Positions 25,236 through 34,335 of a stretch of DNA of 64,000 nucleotides are shown one piece after another. Position 1 is the first letter of the stretch. Every line of letters begins with the position of its first letter. The notes below the pieces were generated by a model. The model saw nothing but the letters and a program-made list of their open reading frames with translations. It did no database searches and was not told where the DNA came from. The translations under genes and the position numbers were made by a program. Origin of the DNA: Roseovarius sp. TE539 (GTDB lineage Bacteria > Pseudomonadota > Alphaproteobacteria > Rhodobacterales > Rhodobacteraceae); contig NZ_QNGB01000011.1 of assembly GCF_003298505.1 (NCBI RefSeq), forward strand, positions 62,001-126,000, read 5' to 3'.

Positions 25236-25820
25236 TCAGGCTTCCAGCTCCACGTCCCAGTAAAGGAAGTCAAGCCAACTTTCATGCAAATGGTTCGGCG
25301 GAAACTTCCGGCCCAGGTTGCGCAGCTCCTCGGCACCGGGCATCCGGGGCGGTTTGCGCAGGCTCATCGCAGCCCTCCGCAGACTCTTGGCCCCCTTCCT
25401 GAGGTTGCAGCGGCTACAGGCGGCCACAACGTTTTCCCAGCTGGTAACACCGCCCGCCGCGCGCGGCACGACGTGGTCGAAGGTCAGATCCCCTTTCGAG
25501 CCGCAGTACTGGCAGGAGAACTCGTCACGCAGGAAAAGGTTGAAGCGCGTGAATGCCACGCGGATTTGCGGTTTGACATAGTCGCGCAACACGATCACCG
25601 AAGGGATGCGGATCTCGGTGCTGGGACTGGAAACCGTCTGATCGTACTCGGCGACGATGTCCACACGCTCAAGGTAGGCGGCCTTCACGGCGTCCTGCCA
25701 GCTCCAAAGCGACAACGGGTAATAGGAAAGCGGGCGATAATCGGCATTCAGGACAAGTGCCGGATGATGTTTCATCGACGCGGGATCGCGCACGAACTCG
25801 GTTCTGAAATCTCCGTCCAT
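25236..25820 (-). CDS. HNH endonuclease-family protein
   Basis: The 194-residue protein carries an HNH domain at about 100-155. It has zinc CxxC pairs (CQYCG and CSRCN) around the core DHVVPRAAGGVTSWENV. The N-terminal 95 residues (ALVLNADYRPLSYYPLSLWSW) are conserved in this chromosomal HNH family, which is widespread and not tied to a mobile element here. It has its own promoter upstream at 25897-25924. It converges with the VWA gene across a 137-base gap. Confidence 0.88.
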   Translation of the reverse strand: MDGDFRTEFVRDPASMKHHPALVLNADYRPLSYYPLSLWSWQDAVKAAYLERVDIVAEYDQTVSSPSTEIRIPSVIVLRDYVKPQIRVAFTRFNLFLRDEFSCQYCGSKGDLTFDHVVPRAAGGVTSWENVVAACSRCNLRKGAKSLRRAAMSLRKPPRMPGAEELRNLGRKFPPNHLHESWLDFLYWDVELEA

Positions 25821-25896
25821 CGTCTTTCCGGCCCCCGCCCGTCAGGCCGGCCGCACCGACCTCCGGGGCGGGACAGTCCGCCCCTCTTTCTGCCCC

Positions 25897-25924
25897 ACTA
25901 TATCTCGTGTTTTGCTACTGACAA
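25897..25924 (-). promoter_or_regulatory. Sigma70-type promoter of the HNH gene
   Basis: On the minus strand TTGTCA (25919-25924) and TATAGT (25897-25902) are 16 bases apart. This is a near-consensus housekeeping promoter that would start about 70 bases before the HNH start codon. Confidence 0.6.
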
Positions 25925-25988
25925 CCCTTTGTTCACGCGGCACATCTTGGGTTGTTACTGGCACGATTCCGTGACGGGCATGTGACAG

Positions 25989-25997
25989 TTATCCACA
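25989..25997 (+). promoter_or_regulatory. Single consensus DnaA box
   Basis: TTATCCACA matches the high-affinity DnaA box exactly. It lies in the 227-base gap between the HNH promoter and the end of yebC. No second clear box, AT-rich unwinding element or origin gene neighbours are seen, so it may be chance or a minor regulatory site. Confidence 0.3.
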
Positions 25998-26047
25998 ACA
26001 CCGGCCAAACGTGAACCGCCACGGGCCAGGGCGGTCAGGGGGCCCGC

Positions 26048-26797
26048 TCATTCCGCGGCGAGTTGGTCCATCACCTCGTCAGAGGCCTCGAAATTGGAGG
26101 TGACACGCTGCACGTCGTCGTCATCCTCAAGGGCATCGAGCAGTTTCATCAGCTTCTGCATGCCCTCAAGATCCAGCTCCGTCGTGGTGGTCGGCTTCCA
26201 TACCAGCCGGGTCGCCTCGCTTTCACCGAGTTCGGCTTCCAGTGCGTTGGACACATCGTTGAGATCGGTATCCGTACACCAGATGACATGGCCGTCGGCG
26301 CCGCTTTCCACGTCCTCGGCACCGGCCTCGATCGCAGCCATCATCACCGCGTCGGCATCACCCGCCTCGGCCGGGTAGCTGACCTCGCCCTTGCGCTCGA
26401 ACATGAACGCGACGCTGCCTGTTTCACCAAGATTGCCGCCGTTCTTCGAAAAGGTCGATCGCACGTTCGAAGCCGTGCGGTTCCGGTTGTCGGTCATCGC
26501 CTCGACGATCACCGCCACACCGCCCGGTCCGTAGCCTTCGTAGCGGATTTCCTCATAGTCTTCGCCGTCGCCCGCCTGGCTTTTCTTGATTGCCCGTTCG
26601 ATCACATCCTTGGGCACCGAGTTCGATTTCGCTTCTTTCACCGCCAGTCGCAGCCGGGGATTCTTTTCCGGGTCCGGATCGCCCATCTTGGCGGCGACAG
26701 TGATCTCCTTCGAAAGTTTCGAGAAAAGCTTGGAACGTGCGGCGTCCTGGCGGCCCTTGCGGTGCTGGATATTGGCCCATTTGGAATGGCCTGCCAT
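26048..26797 (-). CDS. yebC: YebC/PmpR-family protein
   Basis: This is a full-length 249-residue member. Diagnostic segments are [20 protein letters not shown] at the start, [36 protein letters not shown] and [11 protein letters not shown]. The family is described both as DNA-binding regulators and as ribosome-associated factors that help at difficult peptide stretches. GGAGG lies five bases before the ATG. It is divergent from the SLC13-type transporter gene. Confidence 0.95.
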   Translation of the reverse strand: MAGHSKWANIQHRKGRQDAARSKLFSKLSKEITVAAKMGDPDPEKNPRLRLAVKEAKSNSVPKDVIERAIKKSQAGDGEDYEEIRYEGYGPGGVAVIVEAMTDNRNRTASNVRSTFSKNGGNLGETGSVAFMFERKGEVSYPAEAGDADAVMMAAIEAGAEDVESGADGHVIWCTDTDLNDVSNALEAELGESEATRLVWKPTTTTELDLEGMQKLMKLLDALEDDDDVQRVTSNFEASDEVMDQLAAE

Positions 26798-26832
26798 GGG
26801 ATCCTCCGATTGAATGTTTGCGGCTTGCGGCC

Positions 26833-26862
26833 TCTATATGGCACAGATGGGGGGCCTCGCAA
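26833..26862 (-). promoter_or_regulatory. Possible yebC promoter
   Basis: On the minus strand TTGCGA (26857-26862) and TATAGA (26833-26838) are 18 bases apart, about 35 bases before the yebC start codon. The match is moderate. Confidence 0.35.
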
Positions 26863-26928
26863 GCCGCTTGACTTCGGTGTGCGGCCGGGGCGTCCGCACG
26901 GCCGCCCCAGAGCTTGCAGAGGCATACG

Positions 26929-28710
26929 GTGACAACTGACCAGATCATCCTGTTCGCGATTTTCCTCACGCTGTTCGCCCTGCTGATCTGGGGGCGGATA
27001 CGGTACGACATCGTGGCATTCTCGGCCCTGCTTGTCGGTGTGCTCGCCGGGGTTGTTCCGGCCGACACGGCGTTCGACGGCTTCGGTCATCCCGCCACGA
27101 TCATAGTGGCGCTGGTCCTCGTCGTCTCTGCCGGCCTGGTGCGTGCCGGCGCGATACAGCTCATCACCCGGACGGTCATTGATCAGGGACGTTCCATGCA
27201 GGCGCACATCGCCAGCATGGCCGGTGTGGGGGCGGTCCTTTCGGGGTTCATCAACAACGTGGCGGCGCTGGCACTGTTGATGCCCGTCGATGTGCACGCG
27301 GCGCGCAAGGCCGGACGCTCTCCTGGCCTGACACTGATGCCACTTTCATTCGCCACCATTCTCGGCGGCATGGTCACCCTGATCGGCACCCCGCCCAACA
27401 TCATCATCGCGGCGATCCGCGAGGATGAACTGGGCGCACCTTTCGCGATGTTCGATTACGCGCCCGTCGGCGCCGTAACCGCCTTGGCAGGGGTGGCTTT
27501 CGTGGCGCTGCTGGGATGGCGCCTCATTCCGCGCCATATTGCGGAGACGGACGCGCCAAGTCAGCTTCACGAAGCGTCGGCCTTCATCGCGGAACTATCG
27601 GTCCCGGGGGAAAATGCCGCGATCGGTCGGCGACTCGGTGACCTGAGCGATGCGGCGGGAGAGGCCGAAGTCACGATCATCGGACTGGTACGAAACGGAC
27701 AGCGCCGCTACGGAAACACCAAGAACACCCGGATTGAAGCCGATGACATCCTGGTGCTGGAGGCAGGCGCGGACGCGCTCGAGGATTTCCGCACCGCACA
27801 CGACCTTGCCTATACGGACTCAAAGCGCCGCAATGTCATCGAGGAAGACGCTCACGGGCTGGAACTTCTGGAACTCGTGGTGCCGCGCGATGCCCGCATC
27901 GCCGGCAAGAGCGCCCAGTCCATCGGTCTGCACTGGCGACAGCGCAGTGTCGTGGTCGGGATTTCACGACGCGGCAAGAGGATCCGGGAACATCTGCGCC
28001 GTGAAACCATTGAACCGGGCGACATACTGCTTCTGCTCACCCCGTCCGATTCTGCCGGCCAGCTGGCCGAATGGCTTGGTTGCCTGCCACTCGCCGAGCG
28101 CGGCCTTCATATCACCCGACAGGACAGGACCTGGCTTGCGATCGGTCTTTTCGCCGCAGCCGTGGGCGCGGCGACGGCAGGGCTGGTGTCACTGCCCGTC
28201 GGGCTGGGTTGCGTGGTCGTGGGATATGTGCTGGCCGGGATCGTCCCGCTCGGTGAACTCTACACCAAGATCGAATGGCCGGTGATCGTTCTGCTGGGGT
28301 CTCTCATCCCGCTTGGCACGGCGCTCGAGGAAAGCGGCGGTACACAGCTGATCGCGGGACAAATCTCCGCACTGACGGGAAACCTGCCGGCTTGGGCGGT
28401 TCTGGTGGTGCTGATGGTCGTCACCATGACGCTCTCGGACGTCCTCAACAATACTGCCACCTGCCTTGTCGCCGCGCCTGTCGCGATAGAACTGGCCCGT
28501 ACGTTCGGAGTTTCGCCCGACGCCTTCCTGATGGGCGTGGCGGTGGCGGCCTCGTCCGCATTTCTCACGCCCATCGGACACAAGAACAATACACTGATAC
28601 TTGGCGCGGGCGGCTACGGCTTCGGGGATTACTGGCGCATGGGCCTGCCGCTCGAGGTGCTGGTCATCGCCGTCTCTGTGCCCATGATCCTCATCGTATG
28701 GCCACTGTGA
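26929..28710 (+). CDS. SLC13/DASS-type transporter with TrkA-C domains (copy 1)
   Basis: The 593-residue protein has N-terminal membrane spans, a cytoplasmic central region with two RCK_C/TrkA-C domains (about 205-370) and C-terminal spans. Family motifs are NNVAALALLMPV, LSFATILGGMVTLIGTPPNI and the matching C-terminal TPIGHKNNTLILGAGGYGF. Relatives carry dicarboxylates, sulfate or other anions with sodium. The GTG at 26929 has AGAGG six bases upstream; a TTG at 26914 is the only earlier alternative. A paralog of identical length lies at 29865-31646 on the opposite strand. Confidence 0.88.
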   Translation: MTTDQIILFAIFLTLFALLIWGRIRYDIVAFSALLVGVLAGVVPADTAFDGFGHPATIIVALVLVVSAGLVRAGAIQLITRTVIDQGRSMQAHIASMAGVGAVLSGFINNVAALALLMPVDVHAARKAGRSPGLTLMPLSFATILGGMVTLIGTPPNIIIAAIREDELGAPFAMFDYAPVGAVTALAGVAFVALLGWRLIPRHIAETDAPSQLHEASAFIAELSVPGENAAIGRRLGDLSDAAGEAEVTIIGLVRNGQRRYGNTKNTRIEADDILVLEAGADALEDFRTAHDLAYTDSKRRNVIEEDAHGLELLELVVPRDARIAGKSAQSIGLHWRQRSVVVGISRRGKRIREHLRRETIEPGDILLLLTPSDSAGQLAEWLGCLPLAERGLHITRQDRTWLAIGLFAAAVGAATAGLVSLPVGLGCVVVGYVLAGIVPLGELYTKIEWPVIVLLGSLIPLGTALEESGGTQLIAGQISALTGNLPAWAVLVVLMVVTMTLSDVLNNTATCLVAAPVAIELARTFGVSPDAFLMGVAVAASSAFLTPIGHKNNTLILGAGGYGFGDYWRMGLPLEVLVIAVSVPMILIVWPL

Positions 28711-28724
28711 GGAGGCTTTGGCAG

Positions 28725-29834
28725 ATGGACAATCTCGAAGCCATAATCGAGCAGATCCTCGCCCGTGGCGACCTGCGCCTGACAGCGGCGGAGCGCGCGG
28801 CCCTGGAAGATGCCCCCGAGGATCACGAGCTGGCGCAACGGATTCTTGGCGCCGACGCCTTCAACCGCGGCGATCCGGCGCGTTCGGTCGTGTATTCCCG
28901 CCGTGCCCTTGCCGCGCGCGTGACGGTGGAAAACCAGTCCAACCTGATATCCGCTCTTGCACGGGCCGGCCAGCTCGAGGAGGCGGCAGAGCTGACAGCA
29001 TCGCCGGACTGCTTGATGGACCCGATAACCCAGGCCTCGCGAATGAGCGAAATAAACGCGTCTATGGGCCGCCGGTTCGACGCTCGTGACTGGGGCCGTC
29101 GGGCGCTGGATCTCAAGGATGCCGCCGCGCCCGCCGTATCCCAACCGCGCGCAATCCTCCACGGTTTCGATCCGGAACGTCCGGAGCGCAACATCATCGC
29201 ATTTTCGCTGTTCGGAGCCGATAACCGCTATCTTCACGGGGCGGTGCGGAACGCGGTTGTCGCCCGCCATCTCTATCCCGGCTGGACGCCGCGCTTCCAT
29301 GTCGATGAAAGCGTGCCGTCCGAAACACTGGACGCACTGATCCGCGAAGGGTCGCAGGTACGCCGGGTGCAAGGATTGCCGTCGCACCGTTTCGGTCTTT
29401 TCTGGCGGTTTCTGGTAGAGGACGATCCAGCGGTCGCCCTTTACCTGGTGCGGGATGCGGATTCCGTCCTCAATATCCGCGAACGCATGGCGGTCCAGGA
29501 TTGGCTGGACAGCGGCCAACCGTTTCATGTCATGCGTGACTGGTTCAGCCACTCGGAACTGGTGCTTGCGGGAATGTGGGGAGCACACCGCGGCAACCTG
29601 CCGGGCATGCAACAGCGTATCGTCGACTTCGTGCAGGCGCGGGCCAATGTGCTCAACAGCCGTGCGGTCGATCAGGTTTTCCTGCGCGAGGCCGCCTGGC
29701 CCCTCATCCGCGGCCGCGCCAAGGTGCATGACAGCGTCTTCGGCCGGGGTGACCCGTTTCCACAGGGCTGCGATCTACCCGGCAACATGCATGTCGGTCA
29801 GAACGAAACCAAACGCCGGCCGCGCCCCGGTTGA
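28725..29834 (+). CDS. Glycosyltransferase-like protein, family not named
   Basis: The 369-residue protein begins with a short helical, TPR-like half (about 1-140). A region with the look of a nucleotide-sugar transferase follows: NIIAFSLFGADNRYLHGAVRNA, LYPGWTPRFHVDESV, then YLVRDADSVLN with a DxD-like motif, and WFHVMRDW-like FHVMRDWFSHSELVLAGMWG. It lies 14 bases after the transporter gene with GGAGG in between, so it is probably co-transcribed. I recall similar uncharacterised proteins in Rhodobacteraceae but no experimental function. Confidence 0.7.
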   Translation: MDNLEAIIEQILARGDLRLTAAERAALEDAPEDHELAQRILGADAFNRGDPARSVVYSRRALAARVTVENQSNLISALARAGQLEEAAELTASPDCLMDPITQASRMSEINASMGRRFDARDWGRRALDLKDAAAPAVSQPRAILHGFDPERPERNIIAFSLFGADNRYLHGAVRNAVVARHLYPGWTPRFHVDESVPSETLDALIREGSQVRRVQGLPSHRFGLFWRFLVEDDPAVALYLVRDADSVLNIRERMAVQDWLDSGQPFHVMRDWFSHSELVLAGMWGAHRGNLPGMQQRIVDFVQARANVLNSRAVDQVFLREAAWPLIRGRAKVHDSVFGRGDPFPQGCDLPGNMHVGQNETKRRPRPG

Positions 29835-29864
29835 ACCATCCACGCCTTCGCAAGCCCGCCGAGG

Positions 29865-31646
29865 TCACAATGGCCAGATGAACGGGATCAACGCCGAAGC
29901 CAGCAACCCGACACTCAGGTTGAGCGGAATACCGACCCGCAGGAAATCGGTGAAGCGGTAACCACCCGGCCCGTAAACCAGGGTGTTGGTCTGATACCCG
30001 ATCGGTGTCGCGAAACTGGCGCTCGCGGCCACCATCACCGCCACGACCAGCGGCCGCGCGTCCACTCCCATGGCATCCGCCAGGCCGATGGCGATCGGCG
30101 TGATCACCACCGCCACGGCGTTGTTGCTGACCAGTTCGGTCAGCAGTGAAGTCAGCAGGTAGATCACCCAGACCATCAGGAACGCGGGCAGCATCGACAG
30201 GAATGGCGAGATCCAGCCCACGATGATGGACACCGCCCCGGTGGAATCGAGCGCCGCACCGACCGCGAGCATCGCGAATATGAGCGCCAGAAGCCGCCCG
30301 TCGACGAACGAGAACGCCTCCTCGGCGTCGATGCAGCGGGTGACGAGCACAACCGCCACCGCCACCGTCGCCAAAAGCAGGATCGGCGCGACACCGATCC
30401 CCGCCAATGCCACCACGCAAAGCAGCGCCGCGACCGCCATCGGCGCATGTCCGCGTCGAAACGCCCTTGCCGAAGGATGGGATACATCGACCATGTCCAT
30501 TTCCGCGGCGAGGCGCTTGATGTCCTCCGGCGCCCCTTCGAGAAGCAATGTGTCGCCCACCCGCACCACAAGCTCGTCCAGCTGGCGGCCGATATTCTGG
30601 TTTCGCCGATGCACGGCAAGGGGGTAAACCCCGTAACGACGCCTCAGACGCAGCGCGCCCAGCGTCCGCCCGACCATGCGGCAACCCGGTGTGATCAGAA
30701 CCTCTACCGTTGTCGTCTCCACCGCCGAAACCTGATCGACCCGGCGCAGGCTCTTGTCGCGCTGCAGGCTCAGCAATTCCGTCATCTGGGTTCGCAGGAC
30801 CACCCGGTCACCGACCTGAAGCGCCACACCCTGAAGATCGCGGCGCAGAGATTGGTCGCCCCGAATGACGTCGATCAGACGCACACCTTCGCGCTTGAAA
30901 AGTTGCACCCCGGTCACCTCGCGGCCGATGAGGTTGGAATCGGGCGGGATTACCGCCTCGGTGAAGAACTTCATCCGCGACCGATCCGACAGCATGTCGG
31001 CCATGCTGTCGCGATCGGGCAAAAGGTAGGGGGCCACGAACCGCAGGTAGATCATTCCCCAGCCCACCAGCAGGATCGCGAGCGGCGTGACCTCGAAAAT
31101 GGAAAACGCTTCCATGCCGTGGGCGCGCGCCACACCATCCACCAGAAGATTCGTGGAGGTGCCGACGAGCGTCAGCGTCCCGCCAAGTATGGCCGCATAA
31201 CTCAATGGAATCAAAAGTTTGGAGACCGAAACCCCGAGGTTCCGCGCAAGCTGCACGAACACCGGGATCATCACCACGACCACGGGGGTGTTGTTCATCA
31301 CCGCCGATCCCACGATGACCAGCGCCATCAGCATCGCGACGGCCAGCCTTGGCCGTGTCCTGGCCCGGCTCGCCGCGAGCGCGGTAAAGGCCTCAAGCGC
31401 ACCCGTGCGCACCAGCGCGCCCATGATCATGAACATCAGCGCGATGGTCCAGGGCGCCGGATTCGCCAGCACCTCACGCGCAGCCTCGTAGGGAAGCAGC
31501 CCCAGCGCCAGCAACAGCCCCGCCCCCGCGATGGCTACGACCTCTGTCGGAAAGACCTCGCGCACGAAAAGAATGAACATTCCCGCAACAACCAGCAGCG
31601 CGAGCGAGGCCTGCAGGCCCTGTGGAAGGTCGATCAAATACGTCAA
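29865..31646 (-). CDS. SLC13/DASS-type transporter with TrkA-C domains (copy 2)
   Basis: The 593-residue protein has the same architecture as copy 1: membrane spans with MNNTPVVVVMIPVF and LSYAAILGGTLTLVGTSTNL, two TrkA-C domains (about 205-375) and a C-terminal half with TPIGYQTNTLVYGPGGYRF. The likely start is the TTG at 31646, whose last bases overlap the stop of the EamA gene as TTGA, the same geometry as the ATGA overlaps elsewhere. The next in-frame TTG, at 31637, is an alternative. It converges with the glycosyltransferase-like gene across 30 bases. Confidence 0.82.
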   Translation of the reverse strand: MTYLIDLPQGLQASLALLVVAGMFILFVREVFPTEVVAIAGAGLLLALGLLPYEAAREVLANPAPWTIALMFMIMGALVRTGALEAFTALAASRARTRPRLAVAMLMALVIVGSAVMNNTPVVVVMIPVFVQLARNLGVSVSKLLIPLSYAAILGGTLTLVGTSTNLLVDGVARAHGMEAFSIFEVTPLAILLVGWGMIYLRFVAPYLLPDRDSMADMLSDRSRMKFFTEAVIPPDSNLIGREVTGVQLFKREGVRLIDVIRGDQSLRRDLQGVALQVGDRVVLRTQMTELLSLQRDKSLRRVDQVSAVETTTVEVLITPGCRMVGRTLGALRLRRRYGVYPLAVHRRNQNIGRQLDELVVRVGDTLLLEGAPEDIKRLAAEMDMVDVSHPSARAFRRGHAPMAVAALLCVVALAGIGVAPILLLATVAVAVVLVTRCIDAEEAFSFVDGRLLALIFAMLAVGAALDSTGAVSIIVGWISPFLSMLPAFLMVWVIYLLTSLLTELVSNNAVAVVITPIAIGLADAMGVDARPLVVAVMVAASASFATPIGYQTNTLVYGPGGYRFTDFLRVGIPLNLSVGLLASALIPFIWPL

Positions 31647-32590
31647 TCCCTGCCCCGCCGATGACCGTTCAAGCCATCCTGGGTCATGGCGGCGACCGGA
31701 GCAAGCGGCATGCGCGTCCTGGGCTGAACAAGCATCAGCCCGGCAAGCATCAACGCCAGCGCCGCCCAGATATAGCCCGAATAAACCTCGCCAAGCAACG
31801 CGATCGACCATAGCACGCCGAAGCCTGTCACAAGATAGGAAACCTGTGCCGTAAAGACCGAGCCGGCCCGCCCCACCAGCCATACATAGGCGCTGTAGAC
31901 CACGGCGTGGGCGAGCGCACTGAGCACCAGCGCGCCATCTGCAACCCCGTAGGGTGGCCGTGGGTCGATCCACTGCCCCGAAAGAAGGACCAACGGCAGC
32001 ATGACAAGAAGCCCGACCAGCGAAGCCCCGGTGATCAACTGGATCGGATCCAGCCCCGCCGTGCCCCAGCGGGCCAGGGCATTGCCTTCGCAAGCATAGC
32101 AAAAGGGCGCAATGAGAGCGACCGGTATGATGGCGGCCATCGCCGGATCCGGCAGGCTCGCCTCGGGCCCGATCAGCAGCACGATCCCCACCATGCCGCA
32201 GGCCAACCCGCCCAGCCGGATCAGCCGGAAAGCGTCATTGCCCAGGGCAAGCGCTACCGGAAACGCCATCATCGGCACCGTCGAGAGCAGGATCGCCAGA
32301 ACTCCGGCCGGCAGATGCCGGGCCGAGAAGTAATAGGCCCACCCGGGGATGACCGTGCCAAGCGCGGCGACCATGAGATAACGCCAGAGTGTCGCACGCC
32401 CGAACACCGGCACCCTGCCCCGAGACAGGCAGACCACGCCCAGGAATGCCGCGACGATCACCTTTTCCCAGAAGATCAGGCCGAAGGGCTGGTATCCGGT
32501 GCTGACAGCCAGCTTACCCAATGGCACCGACAAGCCCCAGCCCGCGCCCATCGCCACCAGCAGCACGGTCAGCCGCAGCCGCTCAGCCAT
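31643..32590 (-). CDS. EamA-family (DMT) transporter
   Basis: The 315-residue inner-membrane protein has ten hydrophobic segments in two EamA repeats: MGAGWGLSVPLGKLAV at the N terminus and AQVSYLVTGFGVLWSIALLGE in the second repeat. This superfamily exports metabolites or amino acids, but the substrate cannot be predicted. The ATG at 32590 lies one base after the stop of the YmdB-type gene. Its stop overlaps the TTG of the following transporter gene. Confidence 0.88.
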   Translation of the reverse strand: MAERLRLTVLLVAMGAGWGLSVPLGKLAVSTGYQPFGLIFWEKVIVAAFLGVVCLSRGRVPVFGRATLWRYLMVAALGTVIPGWAYYFSARHLPAGVLAILLSTVPMMAFPVALALGNDAFRLIRLGGLACGMVGIVLLIGPEASLPDPAMAAIIPVALIAPFCYACEGNALARWGTAGLDPIQLITGASLVGLLVMLPLVLLSGQWIDPRPPYGVADGALVLSALAHAVVYSAYVWLVGRAGSVFTAQVSYLVTGFGVLWSIALLGEVYSGYIWAALALMLAGLMLVQPRTRMPLAPVAAMTQDGLNGHRRGRD

Positions 32591-32591
32591 C

Positions 32592-33404
32592 TCAGGGACC
32601 CGCCTGCACCAGCCGCCCGCCCCTCCGCACCATAGCGATGCGGATCGCCTTGCCGGTGGCGTCATCGGTTTCCAGGTAGACCCCGCTCAGGGTCGCCTCG
32701 CCCATGGCCGGGGTAAACCTGCCCCGGCCCATACCGGTAACGAAACGGCGCAGCGGCTCCGCCCTGTCCATGCCGATCACGCTGAGATAATCGCCACACA
32801 TGCCCGCATCCGACAGATACCCGGTGCCTCCCGGCAGGATCTGCGCGTCTGCGGTGGGCACATGGGTGTGGGTGCCGACCACGAGGCTCGCGCGCCCGTC
32901 GCAGAAATGCCCCATGCCCATCTTCTCGCTCGTGGCTTCGCAATGCATGTCCACCAGCGCCGCCTGAACCGCCCCGCCGGGAGGATGCGCGCGCAAGACC
33001 GCGTCGATTGCCGAGAAGGGATCGGCAAACGCACGCTTCATGGACACCTGCCCGAGAACCTGCGCGACCAGAACACGGCGGCCACGACTGTCGCTGAACA
33101 CCCTGTGGCCACGCCCCGGGGCTTCTTTCGCATAGTTCAGCGGGCGCAGGATCCTCGGCTCGGATTCTATGAACTGCAGCATGTCCTTCTGGTCGAACGC
33201 ATGATCGCCCAGCGTCAGACAATCCGCACCCGCCTCGAGAAGCGCCCTGGCATGGTCACCGGTGAGGCCCATCCCCCCCGACGCGTTCTCGCCATTGGCA
33301 ACCACGAAATCCAGCCGCCACTCCGCGCGCAGCTCCGGCAACGCCTCGCACACCGCGCGCCGACCCGCGCGCCCCATCACATCGCCCAGAAACAATATTC
33401 TCAT
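32592..33404 (-). CDS. YmdB-family metallophosphoesterase
   Basis: The 270-residue protein is a full-length YmdB/TIGR00282-type calcineurin-fold phosphoesterase. It has MRILFLGDVMGRAGR, VVANGENASGGMGLT, TLGDHAFDQKD and VVGTHTHVPTADAQILPGGT. In Bacillus YmdB hydrolyses cyclic nucleotides and affects biofilm choice; in alphaproteobacteria the role is less clear. I chose the ATG at 33404 because the family begins with this strand. No clear ribosome-binding site is visible. It is first of three tightly packed genes (YmdB-EamA-SLC13). Confidence 0.9.
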   Translation of the reverse strand: MRILFLGDVMGRAGRRAVCEALPELRAEWRLDFVVANGENASGGMGLTGDHARALLEAGADCLTLGDHAFDQKDMLQFIESEPRILRPLNYAKEAPGRGHRVFSDSRGRRVLVAQVLGQVSMKRAFADPFSAIDAVLRAHPPGGAVQAALVDMHCEATSEKMGMGHFCDGRASLVVGTHTHVPTADAQILPGGTGYLSDAGMCGDYLSVIGMDRAEPLRRFVTGMGRGRFTPAMGEATLSGVYLETDDATGKAIRIAMVRRGGRLVQAGP

Positions 33405-33512
33405 GACGTGGTGGTAGGCCCGCGGACGCTGGAGGGCAAGCCCGGACCGTCCCTCCCCTGCAGGTGTGCGCCTTTCAGGCACGCAGTGCCGCCCAGATGT
33501 CGGCCTCCGGCG

Positions 33513-33571
33513 GGAGTATTTCCGGAAAGATGAAGATCCCCGCGCCGTCTTCATCTTTCCGGAAATACTCC
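33513..33571. repeat. Perfect 24-base inverted repeat, long hairpin
   Basis: The 24 bases at 33513-33536 are exactly complementary to 33548-33571, with an 11-base loop. The arms contain the inner palindrome TTTCCGGAAA. It lies between the lolD end and the YmdB-type gene, both on the minus strand. It could be a terminator, an RNA-stabilising hairpin or a member of a dispersed intergenic repeat family. Confidence 0.85.
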
Positions 33572-33577
33572 GGGGGG

Positions 33578-33596
33578 CCGGGGGCAGCGCCCCCGG
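33578..33596 (-). terminator. GC-rich hairpin after lolD
   Basis: CCGGGGGC and GCCCCCGG pair around AGC immediately beside the longer inverted repeat. It lies about 55 bases beyond the lolD stop. It has no T-run, so a terminator role is only likely in combination with the neighbouring hairpin. Confidence 0.4.
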
Positions 33597-33651
33597 GGCC
33601 TGCGTGGCCTGAACGCAAACCGGACACGGGTGGCGCAGCCACGCCTGCGGG

Positions 33652-34335
33652 TCAATCGGTGACAACCCTGCCCTGATCGAGCCGTGAGACCCTGTCCATA
33701 CGGCCTGCCAACCCGAGGTTGTGGGTGGCGATCAGGGCCGCAAGCCCCGTATCGCGCACCAGGTCCATGAGTGTGAGGAAGACCTGTTCGGATGTCTCCG
33801 GGTCGAGGTTGCCCGTCGGCTCGTCCGCCAGCAGCACCCTCGGGGCATTGGCCAGCGCTCTGCAGAAGGCCACACGCTGCTGTTCGCCCCCGGAAAGGGC
33901 CGAAGGGCGATGACCCGCCCGTGCCGCGACGCCAACCCGCTCCAGCAGGTCCCGTGCACGGATCTCGGCGCTGCGGCGCGCGACGCCGGCGGCAAGCTGC
34001 GGCAGAACCACATTCTCCAGCGCGCTGAATTCCGGTAGCAGGTGATGGAACTGGTAGATGAACCCGACATCCCGGCACCGCGCCCGGGTACGACGGCGAT
34101 CTCCCAGACCGGCCATGTCCGCACCTGAAATTCGGACCTGTCCCGCATCCGGCGTGTCCAGAAGCCCGGATATGTGCAAAAGAGTGGACTTGCCCGCACC
34201 CGAGGGCGCCACGAGCGCCATTGTTTCGCCAGCCCGCAGGGACAGGTCAGCGCCGCGCAGCACCGCGACCTCGCCCTTCTGGCCACGGTTGTAGATCTTC
34301 TCGATCCCGTTCAGTTCGAGCACCGCCTCACTCAT
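33652..34335 (-). CDS. lolD: LolD, lipoprotein-releasing ABC transporter ATPase
   Basis: The 227-residue MacB/LolD-type ATPase has Walker [10 protein letters not shown], the signature [15 protein letters not shown] and Walker [16 protein letters not shown]. It powers release of outer-membrane lipoproteins from the inner membrane together with the permease encoded upstream. The first Gly of Walker A is Ala. The start overlaps the permease stop by eight bases. Confidence 0.93.
   Translation of the reverse strand: MSEAVLELNGIEKIYNRGQKGEVAVLRGADLSLRAGETMALVAPSGAGKSTLLHISGLLDTPDAGQVRISGADMAGLGDRRRTRARCRDVGFIYQFHHLLPEFSALENVVLPQLAAGVARRSAEIRARDLLERVGVAARAGHRPSALSGGEQQRVAFCRALANAPRVLLADEPTGNLDPETSEQVFLTLMDLVRDTGLAALIATHNLGLAGRMDRVSRLDQGRVVTD

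Noticed and set aside
25821-26047. Chromosomal replication origin around the DnaA box
   Set aside because: Only one consensus box is present, with no box cluster, unwinding element or origin-type neighbours.
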